This document shows, one piece after another, positions 45,626-57,719 of a stretch of DNA of 64,000 nucleotides (the stretch's first letter is position 1; the number at the start of each line of letters is the position of its first letter). Source of the DNA: Pohlia nutans. Lineage: Eukaryota > Streptophyta > Bryopsida > Bryales > Mniaceae. Where the stretch lies: positions 41,772,372-41,836,371 of the forward strand of contig CM040089.1 in the NCBI GenBank assembly GCA_022496805.1, written 5' to 3'. The position numbers and the translations under genes were made by a program. The notes beneath the pieces are model-generated. The model was not told where the DNA came from. It saw only the letters and a program-made list of their open reading frames with translations, and searched no databases.

Positions 45626-46505
45626 CTTTAAAATAAATTTCAAGCATCTATTTAGTTCCATTACAAATAGGATATTGATGAAATATGTTGTGATAGGTTG
45701 AAATGTATATCTCTAAGTGTAGTAATTTGTGGAGATCTTTTGGTTGCATAATTGTATGAGGTGACTTCTTCGAGTGCAGTTTTGATTCATTTTCAACTAA
45801 GATCTTAGAAGTTTTTGATGAATAACTAGAACACAAAATGAGGCATAATAATTTCAGAAATCATCCTATTTCTCATCGGTTCAAACTTGCGTGAAGCTAT
45901 TATCTCATAAAATATACAGAAAAAATCATCGTTGTTATTGAATTAACAGTCTATTCCATTTCCTTTTGATTTGTGAAAGGTATATATATGGGAGGATTTA
46001 TTCAGCACTAGTGGAGTACTGATCAGCGGGGTGTAGGAGCTTTCTACAACGAATCCAGGACTTCCCGGTAAGACTTTATACCTAAACCATTGCATTAGCA
46101 TTTAATTCATGTTGTCATCAACAGCGGCCTGTACTCTAGCAAATTGCAAGTGTACTTCGACGGGGGCCCCATACGAGCCCTAGGAACAATTGGGTTTCTA
46201 TTTGGGGCCCCCTAGTGGGCTCATTTTAAACTCCTAAACGTACAAAGGTGTCTCCAGATTGACAATTTGAGGAAAGTCATCATAAAGTACTATATGGAAT
46301 AATATTTTACGATTGATGTATGAATCATAGTTTTAGATTTTGAATTGAATATTCCATCCGTATGGTGAGGTTAACCAATGCTATCTCCAATATTTTATTC
46401 TAAACTTTAAAAGTGAGAATTCTAAATTCCTTATAAAATTGATTGTAAGCAACATATTAACAAATTTTTAAGTAGAAGTTGTTGGAATGGATGAATTCAA
46501 TTTAA
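45626..46505. other. Fragments related to the TTAA-type element at 55029-55587
   Basis: AAATGAGGCATAATAATTTC with CGTGAAGCTATTATCTCATA (45836-45912) matches the 3' part, and CTCCTAAACGTACAAAGG (46230) matches the 5' part, of the element at 55029. The order is rearranged, so this is an old, broken copy inside the 5.4-kb element. Confidence 0.4.
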
Positions 46506-46539
46506 CAAATTTAACAAATTTTTAAATAGAAGTTGTGGG

Positions 46540-47100
46540 CTGATTTTGCATTTGGGCCCCGAGGGGCACCGCTAGGATCGCATGGCGCTAGGTGTCAACC
46601 CCGGGGGCCCCACAGGGTCTCCTAGAACACTTGGGGGCCCCGTTTGGGGCCCCCAAGTGTGCTGAATTTGCATTTCGGTCCCGAGGGGCACCACGAGGTC
46701 CGCATGGCGCTAGGTGACAACCCCGGGGGCCCCACGGGAGCTCCTAGAACACTTGGGGGCCCCGTTTGGGGCCCCCAAGTGGGCTGATTTTGCATTTGGG
46801 CCCCGAGGGGCACCGCTAGGATCGCATGGCGCTAGGTGTCAACCCCGGGGGCCCCACGGGGTCTCCTAGAATACTTGGGGGCCCCGTTTGGGGCCCCCAA
46901 GTGGGCTGATTTTGCATTTGGGCCCCGAGGGGCACCGCTAGGATTGCATGGGGCTAGGGGTCAACCCCGGGGGCCCCACGGGGGCTCCTAGAACACTTGG
47001 GGGCCCTGTTTGGGGCCCTCAAGTGGACTGAATTAGCATTTGGGCCCCGAGGGACATCGCTAAGACCGTATAGGGCCTCGGGTCAAGCCCAGGGACACTC
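46540..47100. repeat. Right inverted GC-rich array of the 5.4-kb element
   Basis: Four to five units of about 122 bp with GGGCCCCGAGGGGCACCGCT, ACCCCGGGGGCCCCAC, CTAGAACACTTGGGGGCCCC and GTGGGCTGATTTTGCATTTG: the reverse complement of the left array. Confidence 0.85.
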
Positions 47101-47280
47101 GGATTAAGAGTTCTCACCGTTTCAAACAAACAAAACATAACAAAACATAACAAAACAATTGTACTTTATGTATAGATTGTAGTTAATAGCAGCGTTATCG
47201 ATAAGCTATTATAAATTTTTTTTATACTGAGTACGGATTGCAAATGTGGTGAACAGAGATACGGATGACGATGGATTTGA

Positions 47281-47910
47281 GTGCCGAACCCAGAGCCTCG
47301 AGGGTACTTCGGACCTCGGAAGGGCAGACCATCTACTGCAGCGGTAACGAGAACGCCTAGAAGAACAGGGACGGAAGTCGTGGGCCAAGCATCATCTACA
47401 GCTACCCTGGAGGCAACAGATGATCCGTTTCCAGTTTTCAATCCAGCGAAGGACTTGGAGATTGGACAGTTCGTGGCTTTAACAGTAGAGCGGAAAGTAG
47501 TAAGGGCTGGAGTACCATTCTATGTGGGGAAGGTGGTGGAATTTGGACAAGGCAAATCGGCAATGAAAGTGAAGGTGATATGGTATTGGCCTATTATGAG
47601 GCGAGGTGTGACGGATGAAGCAGGTTCTGAGCCACAACGATACAGGAACTGCATGGAAGCATCTTGGGAGCCGTCTGGTGAGAGACATGGTTGGGTGGAC
47701 AAAGAAGCTGCTATATTTTCATGGAGAGATGTACCAGCAAGAACGAGAAGTGGACATTTAAAGGTGAAGTTCATTTCTATACAAGGAGTTCGAACTGAGA
47801 ACCAAGTAACTATTCCCAATGAAGCAAAGCCACACATACTAGAATATATTGCATTACAGGTGGAAGGCATGGATGACGAGAGGATGCAGAACGAGCTAGA
47901 TGCTTACTAG
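47281..47910 (+). CDS. SH3-like transposon-borne protein (5.4-kb element copy)
   Basis: An intact frame of 209 codons ending at TAG 47908-47910. It opens after a TGA, and the first in-frame Met is about 97 codons in, so the start is probably spliced from an upstream exon. Residues about 60-200 form the conserved block (FVALTVERKVVRAGVPFYVG, KVKVIWYWPIMRRG, ASWEPSGERHGWVDKEAAIF, VRTENQVTIPNEAKPHILEY), homologous to 40426-40763. A Pro/Thr/Arg-rich N-terminal part precedes it. An SH3-like barrel is inferred from the PF-hxKV...WY pattern. The role is unknown; its presence near the right end of both elements points to a job in transposition. Confidence 0.6.
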   Translation: MPNPEPRGYFGPRKGRPSTAAVTRTPRRTGTEVVGQASSTATLEATDDPFPVFNPAKDLEIGQFVALTVERKVVRAGVPFYVGKVVEFGQGKSAMKVKVIWYWPIMRRGVTDEAGSEPQRYRNCMEASWEPSGERHGWVDKEAAIFSWRDVPARTRSGHLKVKFISIQGVRTENQVTIPNEAKPHILEYIALQVEGMDDERMQNELDAY

Positions 47911-48450
47911 AATAGAATTGTATATGTTATACAGTATATGGTTTTCTGTATTAGATGTCGAGGTATCGAAGGGAAAAGTGTGTACTATTATTATAAAACG
48001 TGAACGAGTACACGATTTTTATATAATACAAAGAATAATTAAATCTTATGTGTATGTTTGTAGCCCATATCTAAATGCATACAATGTGCTTGTATGATTA
48101 TGTAAGATGCGTGCACAAATAAGGGATTCAGAATTTCCACTTTCGTACCTATCGCATAGTATGTGCAGAATGAATATCACAGGATAATTTTGTTGCGTAT
48201 AGGACAAAAATTTGACATATAGAAAATGCAAATACAAATTCTTTAAAGGAAATCCCCTGTCGAAAATCTCCATGAATTTGCAATTTATCCTTATTAGAAG
48301 GGAATTGTTGGGAAAAAAAATTTGCCTAATTTTTTTTGCAATTTTTTGGGATTTGAATTTTTAGTGCGCCCGGGGGCCAAGTGCATGATTATATGGCCAA
48401 GTGCATGATTATATGGCCAAGTGAGTAAATAGCGAATTGCGTGTTTAACT

Positions 48451-50600
48451 GTTTATTATCATTGTCATTTATTTTGTAATTAAATCAACATAAACATAAG
48501 AAAAAAACATAATTGCTTAAAGTCAAAAAAATTGCGCCATCACATAGTGCAAATACCTAGATGCTTGCTCTTGGACCAATTCCTACAGTTGATGCCATCT
48601 GTAAGTCCTTGCCACTTCAAGCAAAAGCATAAATGCGTTGCAAGTATCTTTGGTGATGAAGAGAATTTTTAATGAACACTATATAGTGTCTTAATGGGTC
48701 CGACGTAATAGTCTCTATGGTCAAGCCCAGTAACTAAATTCAGTCAGCTACTTAAAAATGTAATCGAAAGTTAAGAAAAAACCACTAACTAACAATAAAG
48801 GACTCAAAGTACTAAATTGTTAACTTTAGAAACCATTGCATGTGTCGGAGTGGTTAGAATAGTCCAAACATATAAGAGGATCCGCGAGCAGAAATTGAAT
48901 GAGCAGTGGGATAAGGGAAAATTGGCAAGATCTGGTTGAGTCCTTTCGCAACATCCCCAATAGTCCACGGGATAAGTTTCTAACGGGTCCTTCTTGCACG
49001 TTTGGAAGGCCAGGGCACTCAATAAGAGCCTTCGATTTGGTGCCCTTGAATGTGCTCAGAAGGAGTTGGTCGTCGTTGACTCTTTGTATTCAGCATTGAT
49101 TTGGTGTTGATTTAAGGCTAGTTTGTCACCATGGGCCATATCTAGTACAGTTGATTAGGCAATGCCATGCCGCCAATGTCCACGCTCTCGGGACTAGCCA
49201 CCTAAATTACCCCTCAAGAACGCCCTATCCAAGGTGGGTTTCAGTTTTCTCCTAAGGATGTTCTAACCTTGTAGTATTTGTAAGTTGAAAAAGCAGTCAA
49301 GCAAAGATTCAAAAATTGATATCCTAATAATTTTTGCATTCTAGCAAGGAAGGGTAAACCACATAAAGCACTGTCTACATCGATAAATTAAAATCCTCTG
49401 TACAATATTCGAGTTGCCAAAATACATTCAAGATACATACCAAGTTAAAGCCAAAAATAATAACAGAAAAAAATGAAAAAAATAAAAAAAATAAAAAACC
49501 ATTTCTGAGACGCGGACAACTTACATTCTAACTTCCACTAACAAACCTATGTTGGGTCTATTGCCTTTTTGAAGTCTGAGGGAGTGGAAGGGTTGTCAAC
49601 CTTCTTTGGTGGTCAAGAACATGTTGCCACAAAGCTATTGAGTAAAGAAGAAGCTCCTAGCAAGGAAGTTTCCATGCAAGTTTTGGGCAACCCAACAATG
49701 AATCTAAGATAGGATGAGGTAAAACCAAACATGTACCCAAATCCGTGTCGACTAATAAATTTAGATACTATATTCAAAAGGAAGAATCAACACATTATTT
49801 TGTGTCAAATATTTTATTATTTTTTAAATTAAAGTTTTATGGATGGAATGTTTACAAATATTCATTAGGATTTTATTTTTACCATATTGAATATAATTAA
49901 AATCCTATTTTTGAAAGAATAGTTTTTCATAACATAGATTGTGAGATATTAACATTTGAAGTGCAAAGATTTATATTTATATTTATTTATTTCCCCACAT
50001 TGGCATACTAGCTCAAGAGAGCTTTGAATATTTTTAGCTTGAAATTTTGTGCTACTAGTTTTTGTAGTTTTTGAGATTATTTTGGAGAATTAATTGAGTC
50101 GAGAACTCATCTACAAAAACATATTTTGAAAAATTCTTAAATAAGTAAAGATGAGATGAAGTAAAAAATAATCATCAATATTTTCAATATTAAATTAATT
50201 CGTTTTTATCTTTAAAATAATAATATTTTAGCAAGAAATCTAAATTTTTGTAAATTTTTTTTTTGAAAATTGTAAAAGTTGAATTCAATAATATATCTTT
50301 ATATTATATTTATCAAACCATAATTGCCTACAAAACAAGATTCTTTATAATTTTTTCACCCCTAATCCAAATGGAATGAATCAAAAGTTTCTGTTAGAAT
50401 TTGTTCTCTCACTTTTAAAAATGTTCAAAAATATTCAAAAATAAGTGAGACCTATAGAACCTGCTCAAATTCTGAAAAAATCCTTCCTATGGCTTCGGTT
50501 CTTTTGAAATTAACTTGTAAGTACATTAGTCTTCAACCGTTAACCTTTTAGTCCAATGGGAAAGTGACAATAAAATAAAAAAATTACATATAATGTGCAA
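48451..50600. other. AT-rich intergenic, nothing recognised
   Basis: Only short frames. No repeat boundary could be set. Confidence 0.4.
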
Positions 50601-50610
50601 TCTATACATT

Positions 50611-52380
50611 AAAGAAGGTTGTTTTGTTTTGTTTTGTTACATTCAGATCTCTCCAACCGTGCACCTGCCGATCATGTTCTTAGTACTGTCAAAAAGCTCT
50701 CGACGAGGAGGGGTGCACAGAAGTGGGTTCATTGCATTTGGACTTAGGGTGTAAAAGTTATAGATTTTAATCTAATTATGTCATTTTAAATTGAATTAAA
50801 TTATGAAAAATGGAGTGTAGGAGCCTTTGATGTCATCCATAGCATCGTCGGAAAGCTCTCGACCATTGGGAGTGCACTAAAGTTGTTTCATAGCTTTTAG
50901 ACCTATTGTGTGAAAGTTAAGGATTTTTAATCGAATTTCGTCACTACAAGTTGAATTAAATTATTGATAAATTCTTCTCAAAAACTTTAAAAAAAATAAA
51001 AAATAAAATGGGGAACACATGGAACGCACGGGAGGACATGGAAATCACGGGAACACAAGGAACATAGTGAGCACGAGGAACACGGGGAACACAAAGAGCA
51101 CGGGGAACATATGGGCCAACGGCATAAGGCCACAAGGCGTTTTCATGGTACGGGTTAGTGCAAAATTAGTCTAAAGTGATGAATTTTTTGAAAAAATGGA
51201 CTTCAAAAATTCTAGCTAATTTTATCGTAAATGATGGATGTACGAGATTTTGAAGGTTTAGGAGTATGAGGGATATTCAGACAATGATATTTTTGACTCG
51301 GTTTATTTTTGGGTTAGTGCTCTGCTACAACCATATTAGTAAAAAATACGATGTAGTGTTTCAACTAAATGTAGTGTAAAATGGACTCTATATAATTAGA
51401 AATTAATTATTCAAAAAATTAGGTGGTCTAATGTGATTAGATGTTAAATAGTTACGAAGTTATTTTCTAAAATTAGAATCCTTTCATTCCATGATATTTA
51501 ATAAGCCTCGAAAACCTAAAAATGGAAAAATGTGCAAGATCATGAAACTCATATGAAGGGTTTGTTTCTTAAAACACATGTATTATGGTGATTTAGTGAA
51601 ACATGAAAAAAAATCCTAAAATAGTGTGGGAAGGGTAAAAACCATTAAAATATCATTTTTTGCAGCAAATAAGTTTTTTACATTGTTATTACAAATCAAA
51701 TTTAATGCATCAAAGATGGGTATCTTTGAAAAATAAATTTGATGGACATCATAATTAGATGAGAAGAAAGTTGTAATTGAAAATATATTTCTAATTAAAG
51801 ACATTTTTACCACTACATTCACTACTTCAAAAAGTAGTATTTGAGGCCAAACAGTCACCCGTACCATGAGAACGCCCCACACTAGTCTATACATTAAGAT
51901 AGGTTGTTTGTTTTGTTTTGTTACGTTGAGATCTCCGCAACCGTGCATCTCGTTGTCGCGTTCTTGGTACCATCGGAAAGCTCTCAATGAGGAGGGGTGC
52001 AAGGAGTTTGTTTTGATGCGTTTGGACCTACAGTGTGAAAGATATGGATTTTAAATTGAATTCATCACAATAAATTGAATTAAATTATGAAAAGTGGAAT
52101 ATGGGGGTTTTGATGTCATTCTTGGCATTGTTGAAAAGCTCTTGACAAGTAGAGGTGCACTACAGTTGTTTCATAGCTTTTGGATCTACGTTGTGAAAGT
52201 TATAGATTTTCAATCAAATTTCGTTACCATAAATTATGGATACAACAAAAGCAAAAAGAAAAAGGCAAAAGCAAAAGTACACAGAACATGGGGGACAGAC
52301 AAGAACACGAGAAGCACGAGAAGGCATGAAAATACGAGGAACACGGGCAACATCTAGGCCAATGGCATAGGACCACACTA
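50611..52380. repeat. Tandem duplication of a roughly 500-bp unit, split by a TIR element
   Basis: Two diverged copies, about 50611-51135 and 51877-52380, each with TTGTTTTGTTTTGTTAC, AACCGTGCA, GGAAAGCTCTC, GAGGAGGGGTGCA and a GGGGAACAC-rich tail, ending GGCATA(A)GG(C/A)CCACA. Each copy itself contains two related blocks of about 180 bp. Confidence 0.6.
51136..51876. mobile_element. TIR element between the two 500-bp repeats, 741 bp
   Basis: Left end GGCGTTTTCATGGTACGGGT, right end inverted GGCGTTCTCATGGTACGGGT (one mismatch in 20). Flanks are CCACAA and CCACAC, a probable 5-bp duplication CCACA. No coding frame recognised; superfamily unassigned. Confidence 0.65.
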
Positions 52381-53103
52381 GTAACTTGGGATGGAGATTG
52401 CAACCAATATTATGATTTGGTTTATATATATCACCATTCCATTGTCATAGACCAAAATGGGTATCTTGTGAGTTAGAATTCAAGGCCTACATCTCAAATT
52501 ATTTAATTTAAATGTAGAAGGGTCAAAAAATTAGAACACAAATGCAAAAAATGAAATTAGCAATCACTTAATAAGGTTAGATCTATTCATTCATTAAAAA
52601 TTAAAAACTCTTGAAATCTTCTAAGATTCGCTCTAAAACCATAAAACTTCAAAACTAAGCTAAGCACGCGAGCTCGTTAAAGCGAAGTTTTATGAAGAAA
52701 AAATAAATGAATTATTGTTGTTGGGGTGTTACTCTAGAAGAACCAAGTATCCATGGTTGTGAAACAAACAGTTTGATTGATCATATTGTGAAAGACATAA
52801 TTCATACAAAATATTCTTGAATTGCTTTAGGATGGTCTTTTTTTAGAGTTCCTTCTTTACATGAAAAAACTTAAATTGAAGGTGTTTAGTGCCTGTACTA
52901 TAGAAACGTCATTCTTCACTATGCCTCTACAATAGCACTAAGGAAAAAAGGATCAAACCATGGCAACCCAAGAATGTTATGCATCGGGCTAAAGTTCATA
53001 TCACAGGAATCAATGTAAAACATAGCACGTGTAAGTAAAAAAATAAAAATAAAAATTGAAAAAAAGACAAAACAAAATCTCTATATGATGTACTCAAAAC
53101 CAC
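52381..53103. other. Intergenic, nothing recognised
   Basis: Possible diverged duplicate of 41.6-41.9 kb, without a clear boundary. A lone TTAA plus CCCTTAAGCGTCC terminus follows at 53104-53120 with no convincing partner. Confidence 0.35.
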
Positions 53104-53650
53104 TTAACCCTTAAGCGTCCACACTGCATTTATCCGGTCAAACCTCATTAATTTCTCACATTTTCAAATGTATTGTATTCTTTTGGTATTTTTCTCATAT
53201 AATATATCCTTGCACCGATTTATACTGATTTTTTAATAATTATTTAAATGAAAATGAATTTTATAAAAAAATTCAAAAAAAATCTCTTGTAATAGCCATA
53301 GTAATCATAAAAATGCCTAATATAGTATGATTTTTTAAGAAAAGATGTAAATATTAGTGATAGATAACAAGGTGCAGGTTGCATGCTTCTCGAGCTTACA
53401 TAAAAAGAAATTCGATTGATTTTATTTTTCTGCAGTGTATATTGGAATTTAGGGCTGTGAGCTTTAAAGTGCTGTAAAAAATGCAATTTTAACAATTTTG
53501 AAGATTCGTAAATTGGACTAGAAAGTAAAAGACAACTCCCACACATTCTTAGTTGGGACTAATTTCATTTGAAATTAGGAACTAAGTGAAAATCAACATT
53601 TGACTAAAAAATGATCAAACATGGCCCCACGGGGCTCCTTGCACGCTTAA

Positions 53651-54188
53651 CCCTTAAACGTACCACTCCTTTGTAGGAAAGTCAAACTACACAATTTAGC
53701 CTTCAAGATTTATCAAAATATATTTTGTAATATTTTTCATGCATGGAATTGAATGTTTCCTATCAGTCTTGAAATTTTCAGATTTTTTTGATTTAATACG
53801 GCCTTTTTAACAAATTTTTAAGTCAAATACTTCAAAAAAAAAAAATTATTACAAAAAAGCTTTTAAAATATAATATTTTTTGGGAGCAGGTACAAATTAC
53901 AATGGAGAATCACATGATATGTTTTCCATAGAAATTTTTTATTTACATTTTGAAATTCGAAAGGTGAACATCCTATGTAGTGTAATTCAAACCTGGAGCT
54001 ACAAAGCTTGCACAAGCAATAAAATACTCAATAATTGGAATTTTTAAGATTTGAAAAGTGGAGTACAAACTAGACTTAATAAACTTCATTTTCTTAGTTG
54101 GGTGTATTAGCAACAAAAGTCATCTTCAAGATCAAAATTGGGTTTGACCAACAAACGTCCAGAAACTGGACGCTGGGACGTTTAGGGG
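53651..54188. mobile_element. TTAA-type element, 538 bp
   Basis: TTAA (53647-53650) then CCCTTAAACGTACCACTCC; right end GAAACTGGACGCTGGGACGT continuing TTAGGGG and TTAA (54189-54192). The right terminus is nearly identical to that of the family-A MITEs although the interior differs. Confidence 0.65.
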
Positions 54189-54427
54189 TTAAGGGTTAGA
54201 AAAAACACAAGACCCAATTTGGGAGCCACAGTATGGTACTCGAGCTCATAGTTCTTGCATTCAAAATCTCCGAAAACGCCCGTGGTTTATTACAATTGTG
54301 AATTTATGAATCACATGAATAACTATTTAGCAATAGACCACACTCACATCAACATGTGAACAACTTGTACAGCAGACGTTTTATTTCCCTCCCCTCGAAT
54401 TCCGATTTTAGCTTTAAAACTTCATTA

Positions 54428-54703
54428 CCGTAGTAGGAAGGCAGGGTCGGCACTTTGGTGTCGAATAATTAATAAAAGTTCAAAAAGTAGGGGTCGGCAC
54501 TTTCAAAAATAATTATTAAAAATTCGGCTATTAATAACTAACATTAAATTTTACTAGCAGCTAAACATTTTACTTTGTTTTTTGTCTACAATTTTTGTTG
54601 ACTTTATTTTTGTTGATTTCGACAAAACACTTGATAAACTTATTTATTTTTCCGGCATTTTTTTGGGGAATTATTTTCTGCCGACCCTGCCTTCCTACTA
54701 CGG
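54428..54703. mobile_element. TA-flanked element of the CCGTAG family, 276 bp
   Basis: Termini CCGTAGTAGGAAGGCAGGGT on both sides, identical for 25 bp in inverted orientation, flanked by TA (54426-54427, 54704-54705). The perfect ends suggest recent movement. Confidence 0.75.
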
Positions 54704-55028
54704 TATGTGATTTTCTTGGGTCCGTCCGTCAATGTACCTTGTGAAAGCAAGAATTGCCTGCATGCCATTGCCCATTTGATGTGACGTGTTTAGGCTCTAT
54801 GGGACAAACCCCATTTGTCTTACTCGTACAGTGTGGGGCTTATCATCAAACCCATTGTCTTCAGGGTGACGCTACCTTCAGACAATGATCCTTTTCAACA
54901 ATTATTTGTCAGCTCCCGCGCTAGCCTCGAGCATTTGTACTACCTTTATTGTATTTTAGCCATTTCAACGTGCCCACAAAATCTACCCCACATGAACATG
55001 TATTGGGTACCTTTACCATTTTGGATAA

Positions 55029-55587
55029 CCCCTAAACGTCCTCACCCCTCTCCAAATTCGGTAGTTTTGCAAAAATGTATTACATAATGCAACTAAGAGG
55101 GATATTTTGAAATTGATGTATGAAGAAAAGTTGTACATTATAAATTTTAATGGTTAAATCTGCAATTGCTATCACCAATATTTTTGTATAAAACTTGAAA
55201 CTTGAAATTCAAAATTATTTTGTAATTTTATTACGAATAAGATATTGACAACCCTGTGGATGAATTTTTTTTGTGATGGCTTGAAATGTAATACTCTAAG
55301 TGAAGTGATTTTTGGAGATTTTTTCGGTTGCTTAATTTGATGAGTTCATTTTTTCAAGAGCACATTTAGACTAAAATCTTCGAAATTTTTGGTGAAAGAC
55401 TGCAACATGAAATGAGGCAAAAAAGTTTCACAAATCATCAATTTTCTAATCGGATCTCACATGCGTGAAGTTATCTTGCCATAGAATTTTATAATATTTT
55501 TTTTTCTTGCAAGAAGTGCATTAGGGATGAGAAAACGTGGATAAAATCTATACATCGTCCAAAAAAAGGACGCTTGGGCAGTTAGGG
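55029..55587. mobile_element. TTAA-type element, 559 bp
   Basis: ATAA (mutated TTAA) then CCCCTAAACGTCCTCACC; right end GGACGCTTGGGCAGTTAGGG then TTAA (55588-55591). Related fragments lie inside the 5.4-kb element. Confidence 0.5.
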
Positions 55588-55591
55588 TTAA

Positions 55592-57715
55592 AAGAAACAT
55601 CTTACAACATTAATCTATAATAAAGTAAAATCACTACACTGTACCATGGTGAATTTTGACACAAATTAATGTTTGTTTAATTTATTTGCCAGATGTCATC
55701 TTGTGATTAGGTTGACATGAACCTCTCAAAAGCAGATGTAGAAATTCAATTTTGACACTAGGCTGTTGAATATGACCCTCTCGCTTAGGGATTAGAGTGC
55801 TTGTGAGTGTACGGAACTTATTTTTGCATGTTGTACATTGCTGAAAAGTCATTGAATAGATATTGCTAACCTATGTGTTTACTTAGCTTCTTTTAAAGAG
55901 TCGATACACTAAAGGCCAGTTTAGACTTGGAATCAATGCAAAGGTCAATTTGGTGTATTTTTTTGTACTAAAGGTTGGGTTGTCTTCATTTATTCATCTG
56001 AATTAATACTTTAACATGGTCGTACATTGTCACAGAGGAGTGAAAATGGTGCTTCATTTTGAAGTACAATTTTGGTTTAGCTTGGAGCCATCTTGAACAC
56101 CAATTCTTTGGATTAAAATGTTTAGATTTGATGAGTGAAAAAAAAGACAATTTTGACATACGTTAGTTAGTTTTGATTCCTAATCTATAGTCATTCAAGT
56201 GGACCTCAATTCCTTTACCAATAGGAGAATTAGATTTCATGACCTTGAGGGAAAAAATTGGCCTTGAGTCCAAGTCTAAAGTGGTCCCAATACAAAGATG
56301 ATGTCTTTGTGAAAGGCCCCAAGAATCCTAAAATAATAATTTAATAAAGTGAGGTTTTTTAGTTTTTGGAAAAGAATATTGTATTATAAGACTATTTTGG
56401 ACCTCAAAGCATCAAAGAACGTTAGGGGTTGAATTGAAGTAAGTTGATAAAAACCATTAATTAGTGATATGGAAAATAGTAGGTTTTATTTTATTTTATA
56501 AATGCACAATTAAACGTGTTGCCAACATGAAGCTTTATTTTCTCTTGAGCTCATGAATTTTGGGAAATTATATTAATATTAAAGATTTTAAAATATGGCA
56601 TTTTACAATACCCGTAATTTAATTCACATTGTAAAGGTGCAAAAGTGTTTTGAGAATTCATGCTTTGTAGATTGTAAGGTGCACAAAAAGTGTAAAAAAT
56701 GAAATGCGCTTTTCATCATAATGATTGAAAATGACAAATGATTTCCCATTGTAAATTGTAAATCCAAAATGAATAAAGTAAGCTACCCTATTTGTACCAC
56801 AATGTAAAAGTGGTGTTTGTATCAAAATTTAAATAGAAGACATTAATACATACTAATCACAACTTAGTTGCACAAATAGAGCAATTTACCTTAATTGTTT
56901 ATACTAGCATGAAAACATTATCTTGTATCCTATGTTATGAATATCCTTTGTGCATTGTTTTGATCTTTATTTTGTGAAATATCAAAATTACAAAATTTTA
57001 CCACTTAAATTTTTTTGCATGTATTGCGAGATATGTTGACCACACAAGCAGAAGTAGGAAGATACTAAGGTGGTAATTTATGATGAATAAAAGATTCAAA
57101 ACTAATGAACATAAAAATATTGAAAATTAATATTGACTTGCATTCTTTTGACTAAATAAGTCATCCAAATTAAATACTACGGTACTTTAAAATTGCACTT
57201 GTTCAATTGGCATAAATTTATCCAATAAAGGTCTTTGAGGTAATCCAAATTTTCAAAATTTTCAAGATATGTTATAAATGAAACTTATGGCAATGTTTTC
57301 GTGATAAAATTTCAACAAAAATTGTAAACTATGATCCACACATTATATTCAAATTGTTGAATAGATATACCATTGCACTAATTAATATTTATCAATTTAA
57401 AGTAAAAATATAACATGCTTTCTAAAATTGAATATTGATTGAATATTAGTGATTTACATGAAACCTAGTTGCTATGAATTTGAAATGTACTACGCAAATT
57501 ATAGTGATTTTATTTATTTATTCATAATTCTTTCACTTATTTATTTAAGTCATTTTTGGAATGGGTGATTTTTGGAATTGGAAAAGATAGTTTTTGAGAT
57601 GAAGCATACTTTCACTCTTTGAATTATGGAATATTTGTAAAGAAAAGTTTTAGAAATCAACAATATTAAATGAAGTTAAAGATTGAAATGTTGTGTATTA
57701 CAGGTGGCAAAGTGG
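55592..57715. other. AT-rich intergenic with one inverted repeat
   Basis: GGCCAGTTTAGACTTGGAAT near 55913 pairs with CCAAGTCTAAAGTGG near 56276, marking a possible MITE without a clear target duplication. Otherwise nothing recognised. Confidence 0.4.
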
Positions 57716-57719
57716 AAGT

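Larger units (their letters stand above)
43049..48444. mobile_element. 5.4-kb DNA transposon related to the 17.7-kb element
   Basis: Left end ACACGCAATTCGCTATTTAC and right end inverted ACACGCAATTCGCTATTTAC are identical for 20 bp, then continue G/T, CACTT, A/G, GCCA. Flanks are TTAACA (43043-43048) and TTAACT (48445-48450), a 6-bp duplication with one mismatch. It has inverted GC-rich arrays at 44030-44430 and 46540-47100. It also has an SH3-like exon near the right end homologous to that of the 17.7-kb element. The termini match those of the larger element in pattern (ACA...TTCGYTA). Confidence 0.8.

Noticed and set aside
44811..45701. Long Phe-rich and Lys-rich open frames on both strands
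   Set aside because: They are produced by a 650-bp T-rich low-complexity tract and have no real protein character.
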